Shown piece by piece: positions 52,270-60,580 of a stretch of DNA of 64,000 nt. Position numbers and translations under genes: made by a program. Source of the DNA: an uncultured Draconibacterium sp. GTDB taxonomy: Bacteria; Bacteroidota; Bacteroidia; Bacteroidales; Prolixibacteraceae. A model generated the notes under the pieces. That model saw only the letters and a program-made list of their open reading frames with translations, was not told where the DNA came from and ran no database searches. Each line of letters opens with the position of its first letter. Within the stretch, counting starts at the first letter, position 1. Location: positions 2,210,001-2,274,000 of the forward strand of contig NZ_OY775906.1 in the NCBI RefSeq assembly GCF_963675065.1, in the 5' to 3' direction.

Positions 52270-53547
52270 TTAGGGTACATATTCACTCACCAATCTCACC
52301 ATAAGATCATTTAGTTTTTCAAGCTCGAATTCACCAATTGTTGGTTCAAGGTGATCATTTCCGATACCACTGTCGTCTGTTATAAACACATACGTTCCGT
52401 TAGTTAGTATGGCGAAAGAACGCATTAAATATTCCGTTGCCTTATCAATACCCGAAGCTGTAATGGGTACTATTTTAATTCCTTTTTCGGCAGATTTAAT
52501 CAGATTTAATTCCAAACTTGAAATTACTTCCTGCGTATAGTGCGGAGGAGCATCCAGCAACAAAAACATTATGCGGGCCGAGGCATCATTATTCCATGAA
52601 CTCTGCGTAATGGCCACGTCGAGTGCAGAATGCACAGCCTCTGGAAAATCGCCGCCACCATCGGCCGACTGTTCAGAAATAAAAGAAACCAGGCTACTTT
52701 CGTCGTTTGTAAAACTGAATGGGCGCGTAACATACTCATCTCCTTCATCTCTGTAAAACACCGAGCCGAAGCGCATTTCCAGCGAAGGATTGTTTTGTTT
52801 TATTCGTACAATTACATCATTTAACTCTGCTTTTAAATAGTTGATCTCATCGCCCATCGAGCCCGTTGCATCAACAGCAAAATATACATCTATTACTTTA
52901 TTATTTTCTACTGTTTTATCAAGATACACTGTATTTATTCCGTTGGCGTACTCCAGGGCATCGATAAGTTCTTCGGCGCCTTCAAAAGCAATACGTGCCG
53001 TTAACCTGTCGAGATTCAAATCCGACCATAATGAAGCTTTTCCCCTATTATCGGTTTTAGTTCTCCATACTTCCAGCTCATCGGAAAAGAGACTGATTTC
53101 GGCATTTGCAACCGGCGACTCGTTTTTATCGAATACCACAAAACTGTACCTTTTTATTTCTTTCAGGTTCCATTTATTTACATCCTCGTAATAATCCTGG
53201 TTGTTCAGCAGATTATTCCAAAACTCCCAGTTGTCAAGGTCGTTCCACTCTCCGGCCGTTAAAACTCCCGGTTCGTATTGCCCGTTTGGATTTCCACCTC
53301 CCCAATCACCAGTGCTTGTTGGCGATCCGGCTCCGGTTGTTCTTCCCGATCCATCAGAAGCAGCATACTCATAAGCACCATCCCCCGTACTTGATAGAGA
53401 AATTTCAGGATTGGTTACCTCGCCAAACAAGCTGGTTTTGCCGTCTGCCGTTTTCTTAGCGTTTGTATCATCATCTCGCCAGCAGCCCCAAATTAATAAT
53501 ACAGTGGCTATTAAAGTAAGTTTAATTAATCTGTTTAGTAGTTCCAT
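52270..53547 (-). CDS. von Willebrand factor A domain lipoprotein
   Basis: A 425-residue exported lipoprotein: lipobox LIWGC with C22 as the lipidated cysteine, then an acidic run (DDDTNAKK). A Gly/Ser/Asn-rich linker (about 45-100) precedes a carboxypeptidase-like beta-sandwich (about 125-215: PVANAEISLFSDELEVWRT) and a VWA domain (about 225-420) with MIDAS motif DATGSM. VWA domains bind proteins via a metal ion. Its operon partner, if any, is not visible; it stands alone with a ~380-bp upstream gap. Confidence 0.85.
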   Translation of the reverse strand: MELLNRLIKLTLIATVLLIWGCWRDDDTNAKKTADGKTSLFGEVTNPEISLSSTGDGAYEYAASDGSGRTTGAGSPTSTGDWGGGNPNGQYEPGVLTAGEWNDLDNWEFWNNLLNNQDYYEDVNKWNLKEIKRYSFVVFDKNESPVANAEISLFSDELEVWRTKTDNRGKASLWSDLNLDRLTARIAFEGAEELIDALEYANGINTVYLDKTVENNKVIDVYFAVDATGSMGDEINYLKAELNDVIVRIKQNNPSLEMRFGSVFYRDEGDEYVTRPFSFTNDESSLVSFISEQSADGGGDFPEAVHSALDVAITQSSWNNDASARIMFLLLDAPPHYTQEVISSLELNLIKSAEKGIKIVPITASGIDKATEYLMRSFAILTNGTYVFITDDSGIGNDHLEPTIGEFELEKLNDLMVRLVSEYVP

Positions 53548-53702
53548 AATAAGTGTTTTACTCTAGATTGATGTGCTGATGAAAAGGTTGCGTCGGAGGA
53601 GATGAATTACAATATGTTATGCGAGTAATTTCTTCATAGTAGCTATAAAGAACATTCATAATACCCTTGAATCAAAACTATTTTTGGTTGCAGAAAAAAA
53701 AA

Positions 53703-53735
53703 GGGATTCCATCTCTTAAAAAAAGATGGAATCCC
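53703..53735 (-). terminator. Terminator downstream of glmS and its 3' element
   Basis: GGGATTCCATCT (53703-53714) pairs perfectly with AGATGGAATCCC (53724-53735). On the minus strand a run of at least nine Ts follows, so it ends transcripts coming from glmS. Confidence 0.8.
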
Positions 53736-53754
53736 CCGGAATCTCTTTTTTGGT

Positions 53755-53920
53755 TGCTTTGGAACGCCCCGGCAGGGATTGAAGCGGCACCCTGTTGCAG
53801 GCAAGCCTGAAATTTTTGTTAAGGGATGGAGGCGGATGAAAGGAGCCCCCGTACCGTTTACAAAAACCAGGCTTTGACAAAAGAGGTAGAGCGGAAAGCC
53901 CGGCTGTCCGGCATTATTAT
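53755..53920. ncRNA. Structured GC-rich element directly after glmS
   Basis: A ~160-bp element between the glmS stop and its terminator. Its ends pair: CCGGCAG (53769-53775) with CTG.CCGG (53904-53911). Inside are a CAGG/CCTG hairpin near 53798 and three copies of a related core on the plus strand: GGGATTGAAGCGG (53775), GGGATGGAGGCGG (53823) and GAGGTAGAGCGG (53883). It resembles the Bacteroidota intergenic RNA type with a GGGATTGAAGCGG core; Flavo-1 is the model I would test. Identity and strand are not proven. Confidence 0.5.
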
Positions 53921-53926
53921 CACGCC

Positions 53927-55765
53927 CTACTCCACTGTAACCGATTTGGCCAGATTACGCGGCTGATCGACATTACAACCTTTTAGCAAAGCAATATGAT
54001 AGGCCAGCAACTGTAAAGGAATTACTGCCAGTAAAGGTGCTACTGCCGGATGCGATTTTGGTATTTCAATGATATCGTTCACCATCTCTTTTAATCCTTT
54101 GTCGCCCTCGGTTACAACGGCAATTACGTTTCCTTTGCGGGCTTTTACCTCCTGAATATTGCTCACCACTTTTTCGTAATAATCATCCTGAGGAGCAACT
54201 ACAACTACCGGCAAATTATTATCGACCAGCGCAATTGGGCCGTGTTTCATTTCGCCGGCGGCATATCCTTCGGCATGAATGTACGAGATCTCTTTTAGCT
54301 TTAAAGCCCCCTCGAGCGCTACCGGAAACAGGTAGCCGCGTCCGAGGTAAAGCGCATTTACAGCCTCCTGGTATTTCTCGGCAATAGCCTTTATTTTTTC
54401 TCCGTCGTGCAGAATGGCACGTCCTTTTTCAGGAATTTCAGCCAGCTCTTTTACCAGCATTTTATAGTCTTCATCGCTGATGGTTCCCTTGCGCTTGGCC
54501 AGTTTCAGGGCGATCATCGTGAGCACTGTTACCTGCGCGGTAAAAGCTTTTGTTGAGGCCACACCAATTTCAACACCGGCATGTGTATACACACCGGCTT
54601 CGGTTTCGCGCGACAGGGTTGAACCTACCACATTACAAATTCCGATCACGGTTGCTCCTTTTGATTTGGCTAATTCCAAAGCCGCCAGCGTATCGGCAGT
54701 CTCACCACTCTGACTGATCAGTATCACCACATCCTCCGACGACAACACGGGCTTCCGGTAACGAAACTCGGAGGCATACTCCACCTCAACCGAAACCCGT
54801 GCATATTCTTCAAACAGGTATTCGGCAATTAGCCCTGCGTGCCACGATGTTCCACAACCAATAATAACAATCCGCTTTGCCGCCTCGATTTTTGGGAAAA
54901 CATTTAGTAGCCCCCCCAATACAATCTCGGAATAATCATTCTGCAACCGCCCGCGAAAAGTTTCTTCGATGGTTTTTGGCTGTTCGTGAATTTCTTTGAG
55001 CATAAAATAATCGTAATCGCCTTTATCCATCGCCCCGATTTCCATATCAATATTGCTGATCTTCAACGAAACCGGAGTATTCTGAACATTGCTTAACGTG
55101 AAGCCATCTTTTTGGAGAATGGCAATATCCTCATCGTTCAGGTAGATCACCTGATTGGTATATTCCGCAATAGGCGAGGCATCGCTGGCAATAAAATATT
55201 CACCGCTACCCAATCCAACCACGAGCGGACTTCCTTTTCGGGCCACCACAATTTTCGCGGTTTCCTTTTTACAAAGCACCGCAATTCCGTATGCTCCTAC
55301 CACTTTCGACAAAGCCAACTGCACCGCCGCTTCCGACGACATCTCATCATCCTGCAAATAAAAATATTCGATCAGGTTGGCCAACACCTCTGTATCAGTA
55401 TCGCTTTCAAAAACATATCCATGCGTTACCAAATCACGTTTCAGCTGCGCATAATTTTCGATAATACCGTTATGCACAATGGAGAAATGACCATTCATAG
55501 AAACATGCGGATGCGCATTTTTATCGCTGGGTTCGCCATGTGTTGCCCAACGTGTATGCCCTATCCCAATGGTTCCGCCATCAGCTTTTCCGGCTACAAA
55601 GGCTTCCAGATCGGAAACCTTGCCTTTCTTTTTATAGTTTTCGAGCGAACCGTTTAACAGCGCTACTCCTGCCGAATCATACCCACGGTATTCCAATCTT
55701 TTCAGCCCCCCGATCAGAATCGGGAAGGCCTTTTTATCTCCAATGTATCCTACAATTCCACACAT
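53927..55765 (-). CDS. glmS: Glutamine-fructose-6-phosphate aminotransferase
   Basis: A 612-residue enzyme that makes glucosamine-6-phosphate, the first step to UDP-GlcNAc for peptidoglycan and LPS. The N-terminal glutaminase starts MCGIVGYIG, with nucleophile C2 after Met removal; GHTRWATHG and HNGIIENY follow. Two SIS domains (about 290-610) include CGTSWHAG, SQSGETADTLAAL and the C-terminal PRNLAKSVTVE. No ribozyme-like leader was seen in the 128-bp upstream gap, which is filled by a palindromic repeat. Confidence 0.97.
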   Translation of the reverse strand: MCGIVGYIGDKKAFPILIGGLKRLEYRGYDSAGVALLNGSLENYKKKGKVSDLEAFVAGKADGGTIGIGHTRWATHGEPSDKNAHPHVSMNGHFSIVHNGIIENYAQLKRDLVTHGYVFESDTDTEVLANLIEYFYLQDDEMSSEAAVQLALSKVVGAYGIAVLCKKETAKIVVARKGSPLVVGLGSGEYFIASDASPIAEYTNQVIYLNDEDIAILQKDGFTLSNVQNTPVSLKISNIDMEIGAMDKGDYDYFMLKEIHEQPKTIEETFRGRLQNDYSEIVLGGLLNVFPKIEAAKRIVIIGCGTSWHAGLIAEYLFEEYARVSVEVEYASEFRYRKPVLSSEDVVILISQSGETADTLAALELAKSKGATVIGICNVVGSTLSRETEAGVYTHAGVEIGVASTKAFTAQVTVLTMIALKLAKRKGTISDEDYKMLVKELAEIPEKGRAILHDGEKIKAIAEKYQEAVNALYLGRGYLFPVALEGALKLKEISYIHAEGYAAGEMKHGPIALVDNNLPVVVVAPQDDYYEKVVSNIQEVKARKGNVIAVVTEGDKGLKEMVNDIIEIPKSHPAVAPLLAVIPLQLLAYHIALLKGCNVDQPRNLAKSVTVE

Positions 55766-55837
55766 AATTTCTTTCTACTAGCCATTTATATTTCAGGGAC
55801 ATAATACATTTATACTTACTGACTCACCCTGATTGCG

Positions 55838-55892
55838 CCTACGCCACAATCGTCCCTCTCTTTATAAAGAGAGGGAATGAGGGAGAGTTCTT
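55838..55892. repeat. Palindromic repeat between DUF4954 gene and glmS
   Basis: A perfect 22-bp palindrome (55854-55875, arms CCCTCTCTTTA and TAAAGAGAGGG) flanked by CGTCC and GAATGAGGGAGAG words. It belongs to the same GC/purine-palindrome class as 12262 and 63824 and lies between two co-oriented genes. Confidence 0.65.
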
Positions 55893-55893
55893 T

Positions 55894-57924
55894 TCACGAA
55901 TTTTCAACTGTTTGCTTATCTGCCCGCACCGGCATCATTTGTTCAATAACCCGGCTACCAAGCCGTTCCTTTTTCTCCATGTGCTCTTTAATTTCTTTTA
56001 CCGTATCGTTATCTTCAAATTCGCCGCGAACTTCAGCAAAATCAAGTTCGCGTGCGCCGTCCTGCCCGTCGACACCAAAACCGGTCATTTTACTCATCGA
56101 AAACTCTTTCCGTGCATCTTCGTACAAAAAGCGATCGATACCCAACACACTTTCTTTCCATTTCTTGACGATGCTTATCACGTCCGGCGCGTCAAACTCC
56201 GAAATACTTTTTCCATAAAAACTTTCCAGTACATCTACCGCCCAGGTCCACTCGAAATTGTAGTAATTTTTGTGCATCGTTGCCAATGCTGAATTTACTT
56301 CTTCCAGCGACTGTACTGAACCATTTTCGATTGACTGAAGCAATTGGTCAAGCGCCTCAAAAGGACAGATCATACCAGCCAGATCAACCCAATATCCTTT
56401 CCCAAATTTTATATCGGGTTGAAGGGCTTTTTGAATATCTGCTGCCGTCTTATATTCATTTCCGTTCAGACGAGTGATCAACGAATTCCCCAAAAATTTC
56501 CAGATAGCCATTTCGTACAACTGAATTCCCCGGTCAAGCGCATGTTTCTCAATCTTCATCCGATCGTAAGTATAAGCCTCGATTTTATCACCCGAGGATT
56601 TTCGAAGATCCATTAGCTTCTGCCTGCCTTTAACCATTTTATCAATGGTATATGGACTCAGTAAGTTAAAATTAATCAGGTCGAGCAGGTTCGAATCGGT
56701 ACGTTTATCACGCTTTGGCCATTTTTGCGTATCGCGAATGGTTCCGATACTTTTCAGGTTGATACCGGGAACGAGAATACTTTCGTCTTTACTCTCGATC
56801 AGGTACGAGAAGGGAAAATCAGTAGTATCGCAATGTTTGTAGTGGCGTCCCATTACCAGCGAAAATGCACCGATACGCGATGGCCACAGCACGTAAGAGT
56901 CGCTTGTGGTTTTTGCTCCACGCTCCATAATTCCCTGGTGAATTGGCCCCAGTTTGTAGAGGTGATTACTTTGGTTCGATCCACTACCTGCATTTAAAAA
57001 CGAAAACATACCGGCAATCAACAAGGTAGATTTATGATGAGTAACGGTGTATGGCCCGGCAAAGATTGAACAAGCCTCGCCGTGAAATCCCTGAAAATTG
57101 GCAAAAAACAAAGAGTTTTCAGCCGAATAATGTTTATCAAGCACACAACCCTGACCAATAAAACATTTTGAAACCAGCGTGGCGTCGGTGATTTTCGATC
57201 CTGAACTAACAATAAAGTTATCCATTATCACTCCTTCGCCAACCGTTACAGGTGCTTCGTAGTTGCTGTTAATACTTCCGTTATGTAATTTTTTAGCCCC
57301 ATCAATTATGGTCGCCGGCCCGGTTTTAACATTCAGTATGGTATTACAATTCAGAATTTTCGAATCAGCTCCGATCACTCCCATTTCGCTGCTGACATAT
57401 TTAGTGTAGTCGGCAACCATATTTTTTAGCGAACGCACCACTTCAGGCCGGTGTCTGTACAAAGCCATCATATAGGCAACATGTGTTGAGAGATAATCGT
57501 ATATCGGAATTTCGCGGCCTCCGCCTTCGTTTATTGCTTCCACAACCACTCCGTTACCGAACGATGTTTCGCCATCAACAGCCAGCGTTGTAATGTTATG
57601 AATAACCACATTCTCTTCAATCCGGTAGTTTGCGATATAACTTCTCACATTGTGAATCAGTGCATTCTTACCCACCTCGCAGTTGTGCAGCCAGGCATTG
57701 TAAATCCCTGTTTTAAAGGTAATACCACCGATCAGTTTTACTGTTCCGACAAAACTATTTAAGCGGATACTTCCGGAAAACTTACAGTTCTCAATACAGT
57801 CGGGAATAAAATCGTGCGAAACCTTTATTAAACTCCAATCGGAAGAAGAACACCCCTGATGAACGAGCTGCCCGATTTCCTCATCATATAGATTTCGGTA
57901 ATTGTTTTCTGTGTTTTGTGCCAT
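55894..57924 (-). CDS. DUF4954 left-handed beta-helix protein
   Basis: A 676-residue cytosolic protein with hexapeptide-like repeats (about 60-330; for example KNALIHNVRSYIANYRIEENVVIHN) predicted to form a left-handed beta-helix like sugar-nucleotide acyl/uridyltransferases. An alpha-rich C-terminal half (about 430-676) follows. I recognise DUF4954, a Bacteroidota family without known activity. It is upstream of glmS on the same strand, 128 bp apart, so a role in UDP-GlcNAc metabolism is suggested by context only. Confidence 0.85.
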   Translation of the reverse strand: MAQNTENNYRNLYDEEIGQLVHQGCSSSDWSLIKVSHDFIPDCIENCKFSGSIRLNSFVGTVKLIGGITFKTGIYNAWLHNCEVGKNALIHNVRSYIANYRIEENVVIHNITTLAVDGETSFGNGVVVEAINEGGGREIPIYDYLSTHVAYMMALYRHRPEVVRSLKNMVADYTKYVSSEMGVIGADSKILNCNTILNVKTGPATIIDGAKKLHNGSINSNYEAPVTVGEGVIMDNFIVSSGSKITDATLVSKCFIGQGCVLDKHYSAENSLFFANFQGFHGEACSIFAGPYTVTHHKSTLLIAGMFSFLNAGSGSNQSNHLYKLGPIHQGIMERGAKTTSDSYVLWPSRIGAFSLVMGRHYKHCDTTDFPFSYLIESKDESILVPGINLKSIGTIRDTQKWPKRDKRTDSNLLDLINFNLLSPYTIDKMVKGRQKLMDLRKSSGDKIEAYTYDRMKIEKHALDRGIQLYEMAIWKFLGNSLITRLNGNEYKTAADIQKALQPDIKFGKGYWVDLAGMICPFEALDQLLQSIENGSVQSLEEVNSALATMHKNYYNFEWTWAVDVLESFYGKSISEFDAPDVISIVKKWKESVLGIDRFLYEDARKEFSMSKMTGFGVDGQDGARELDFAEVRGEFEDNDTVKEIKEHMEKKERLGSRVIEQMMPVRADKQTVENS

Positions 57925-57943
57925 TGCGGACTATTTTGAAAAC

Positions 57944-57951
57944 CAAAGTTA
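57944..57951 (-). promoter_or_regulatory. Bacteroidota -7 box of DUF4954 gene
   Basis: Minus-strand TAACTTTG matches TANNTTTG, 20 bp before the ATG. A TTGTTG-rich tract (57974-58010 on this strand) upstream offers several possible -33 TTG boxes. Confidence 0.45.
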
Positions 57952-58109
57952 TTGTAAAAACTTCATACTACGGCCAACAACAACCTAACAACAACACAAC
58001 AAAAACAACAATAAACCTAACACACAAATACTACAATTCTGGTTAATTGCATTTTAAATACACATCAAACATATCATACAAACACAAATAATAGACAAAA
58101 TACCTAATA

Positions 58110-59099
58110 TTACAATTGTCCAAGATAGTTTACCAGACGGATTTTTGCGTTTATTCCCAGTTTTTTACGTAACCGTACGCGAGAGATCTCCACACTTTTG
58201 GAAGTAATATTCAGCAGACCGGCAATTTCTTTACTCGATAAACCCAAACGAATGTAGGAACACAATTTTTTATCGTTGACCGAAACCACAGGATGTTTTT
58301 TTTGCAGTCGATCGAGAAAGCCCGGATGAATTTTATCCACCTGGTTTTCTACCATCGACCAATCAACCGGCTGAACGGCATTGGCCTCCAACAAATCTTT
58401 TAATTGCTTAACAAGCGAAACTGCGTGTTTATATTTAGTTGACTCATCCGACTGAAGGATGTGAACCGCTTTATTCAATAATTCGTTTTTCTGCGACAGC
58501 TGCAATAAAAAAGAAACCAATTCTCGGTCTTTCATCTCCAGCTCGGTTTGCAGGCGCTGTTTGTTTCGGCTATCAAATTCTTTTGTGCGCTCCAATTCAG
58601 AGATGTGCCCCATGGCCTGTTTCAGGCGGGTAATATCCAGTACCGAAGCCCGGATTCCGAGATACTTGCCTATTTTATCGTACACACCACGTACATTCAT
58701 CATAAACCACCGAAGCTGCTTGGTACGCGTAAGCACTCGAAATTCGAGGGTTTGATTAACCAGTGTTTGACTTAAAGCTCCGGTTAAAAAGTTAGTGTAT
58801 TTCTCTTTGTCGGCATCATAAACCAGCAAGGCTGCAATTCCAGGCGAAGCAATAATTTGATTGGCGGTAAATCCAGTTAGATCGGAACATGATGGCGAAC
58901 AATATTTTATCTTGCCATTGGGTTCAAACCACAACTCCCAGGCAAAAGCAAACTCGGCAATTAACTGGTAAAACAAACGTTTCTCCCGCTCCTGCTCTTC
59001 CTGAAACCGGGCATTCTCCAGTTCAAGCTTTAGCTTCGAAAGCTCTTGCTCCAGTTCTTCTGTTCGCTTTTTATGATCCTGATTTTTTTCGCCGGTCAT
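58110..59099 (-). CDS. PAS domain protein with LuxR-type HTH
   Basis: A 329-residue regulator: N-terminal coiled coil (about 5-50, E/K/L-rich), a PAS/PAC domain (about 50-175: IKYCSPSCSDLTGF.., FEFRV LTRTKQLRWF.., GIRASVLDITRLK) and a C-terminal HTH (about 275-325: LCSYIRLGLSSKEIAGLLNI.. SVEISRVRLRKKLG). It likely senses a small molecule or redox state via PAS and binds DNA directly. There is no receiver or kinase domain. No target is evident; it is followed by a deaminase gene after 65 bp. Confidence 0.88.
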   Translation of the reverse strand: MTGEKNQDHKKRTEELEQELSKLKLELENARFQEEQEREKRLFYQLIAEFAFAWELWFEPNGKIKYCSPSCSDLTGFTANQIIASPGIAALLVYDADKEKYTNFLTGALSQTLVNQTLEFRVLTRTKQLRWFMMNVRGVYDKIGKYLGIRASVLDITRLKQAMGHISELERTKEFDSRNKQRLQTELEMKDRELVSFLLQLSQKNELLNKAVHILQSDESTKYKHAVSLVKQLKDLLEANAVQPVDWSMVENQVDKIHPGFLDRLQKKHPVVSVNDKKLCSYIRLGLSSKEIAGLLNITSKSVEISRVRLRKKLGINAKIRLVNYLGQL

Positions 59100-59164
59100 G
59101 CAATAAAAATAAGAAAATTATCGAGGAGTACCTTTCTATAAAGCTTTTAGGATTGAGGATGTAA

Positions 59165-59641
59165 CTAATACTTCTTTTTGTCCTCTTTTTGATTCCATGT
59201 ATCGAAAACTTCACGGGCTTCTTCGCGCATCAGATTTTCAAATTGAATTTGACGCTTTTCTAGCTCCTTCTCCAATTCATCGTAAATAAACTGATCGTCA
59301 AATTGTGCACTCGCCGCATCCTGTTTTGTTGCTCCAAACACCACCTTATCGGGGCGGGCCCAGTAAATGGCGCCTAAACACATTGGGCAAGGTTCGCACG
59401 AAGTATAAATTGTACATCCTTCCAGTTGAAAAGTATTTAAAACCTTACACGCCTCCCTTATCGCAACAACTTCTGCATGTGCAGTCGGGTCGTTCGATGA
59501 AGTCACCTGATTATATCCTTTTGCAATAATTTTATTGTCTTTTACCACCACGGCACCAAACGGGCCACCATGATTTCCATCCATCCCCTGTTTAGCAAGC
59601 TCAATCGCGGCCCGCATAAATTTCTCATTCTGCTCTTCCAT
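59165..59641 (-). CDS. Nucleoside/guanine deaminase
   Basis: A 158-residue cytidine-deaminase-fold enzyme with zinc ligand H55 and catalytic E57 (HAEVVAIREA) and C85/C88 in CEPCPMC. The C-terminal DTWNQKED and overall length match the GuaD guanine deaminases of the B. subtilis type, which form domain-swapped dimers; TadA-type tRNA deaminases are the main alternative. It converts guanine to xanthine if GuaD. Purine genes purT and purB are elsewhere in the window. Confidence 0.85.
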   Translation of the reverse strand: MEEQNEKFMRAAIELAKQGMDGNHGGPFGAVVVKDNKIIAKGYNQVTSSNDPTAHAEVVAIREACKVLNTFQLEGCTIYTSCEPCPMCLGAIYWARPDKVVFGATKQDAASAQFDDQFIYDELEKELEKRQIQFENLMREEAREVFDTWNQKEDKKKY

Positions 59642-59717
59642 TGTTTTCCTGACTATATGACGAACTTGTAAAGTTAAAATAGTTATTGTTAAAATGAAAG
59701 CAGAAGCAACGATCTCG

Positions 59718-60563
59718 TCACTTCAACGAAGCTGAATTACGTGACATGAGCCAAAACAAGGCATTTACTACCATCTTGTTTTGTACATCGTTCTTAAATG
59801 TGAAAGACAGCTCCTTATTCATCCCGCTTTCATAATCAATATCGTTGTGCCCCATATTTATATAAAGCATTTTAAATTGCCGGTTGCTCCATACAACAGG
59901 ATAATATCCTTCGTGCCATATTTCATGCTTTTTCGGACCTGTTCCAAGAGGAAAACTGGACGAATCTATGGAAACAAGAATATCAATGTCCGGATTTTCT
60001 CTGAGATCATTTTCCCAACTATACCATTCGTTGGGCGATGCAACAAAGTTATTCGGCAGATCACACGTAACAGGATGAGAATCATTCTCTACATTCAGAA
60101 TTGCTGTGCTTGGCCGCCAGGTATTCCCCTTGTATTGTCCCGACCCTAAAAAGGTTTCATGGTACCAGTCCCAGTTTTGAGGATAGGAAGAACCATTAAG
60201 TGCAAAAGCACTAAAATGAAATCCCAACCAGGCTCCCCCATTTTCCATATAGTTTTGAAATGCCTGCCGACACGGCAATGAATCGGGGCGCGTATCAAGA
60301 AAAACGACAAGGTCTGCACTTGAAAGATTGGCCTTATTCAAATCATTCCAATCGTTTGTGGATTCGTATGCGAAACATGAATCTTTCGCCAATTCTGCCA
60401 ACCACTTATCGGCTTCATGCACAAAACTTATATGTGCAGCATCATTCTTTCCGGTATAAAAAGCGACCACTCTGGGTTTAGCGGAAGACTGTGCTATGAG
60501 CTGAAATGTAAAACAGAAAATAAGTAGATTCAGTAGGATTATTCTTATCATTTTAAATTTCAT
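59718..60563 (-). CDS. Secreted ThuA domain protein
   Basis: A 281-residue protein with signal peptide (MIRIILLNLLIFCFTFQLIAQ; the start may be 60551 instead) and a class-I glutamine-amidotransferase-like ThuA fold. ThuA features visible are VVAFYTGKNDAAHISF, LVVFLDTRPDSLP, GFHFSAFALNGS and VTCDLPNNFVASPNEWYSW. The family is linked to trehalose/sugar catabolism, but its reaction is not settled. It is exported, unlike cytosolic ThuA. It lies 17 bp downstream of the FtsX permease on the same strand. Confidence 0.85.
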   Translation of the reverse strand: MKFKMIRIILLNLLIFCFTFQLIAQSSAKPRVVAFYTGKNDAAHISFVHEADKWLAELAKDSCFAYESTNDWNDLNKANLSSADLVVFLDTRPDSLPCRQAFQNYMENGGAWLGFHFSAFALNGSSYPQNWDWYHETFLGSGQYKGNTWRPSTAILNVENDSHPVTCDLPNNFVASPNEWYSWENDLRENPDIDILVSIDSSSFPLGTGPKKHEIWHEGYYPVVWSNRQFKMLYINMGHNDIDYESGMNKELSFTFKNDVQNKMVVNALFWLMSRNSASLK

Positions 60564-60580
60564 TTGAAGAAATGCGAATA

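Noticed and set aside
55766..55893. glmS-type self-cleaving ribozyme upstream of glmS
   Set aside because: The gap is only 128 bp and is explained by a palindromic repeat; no ribozyme core could be seen, and that class is typical of Gram-positive bacteria.
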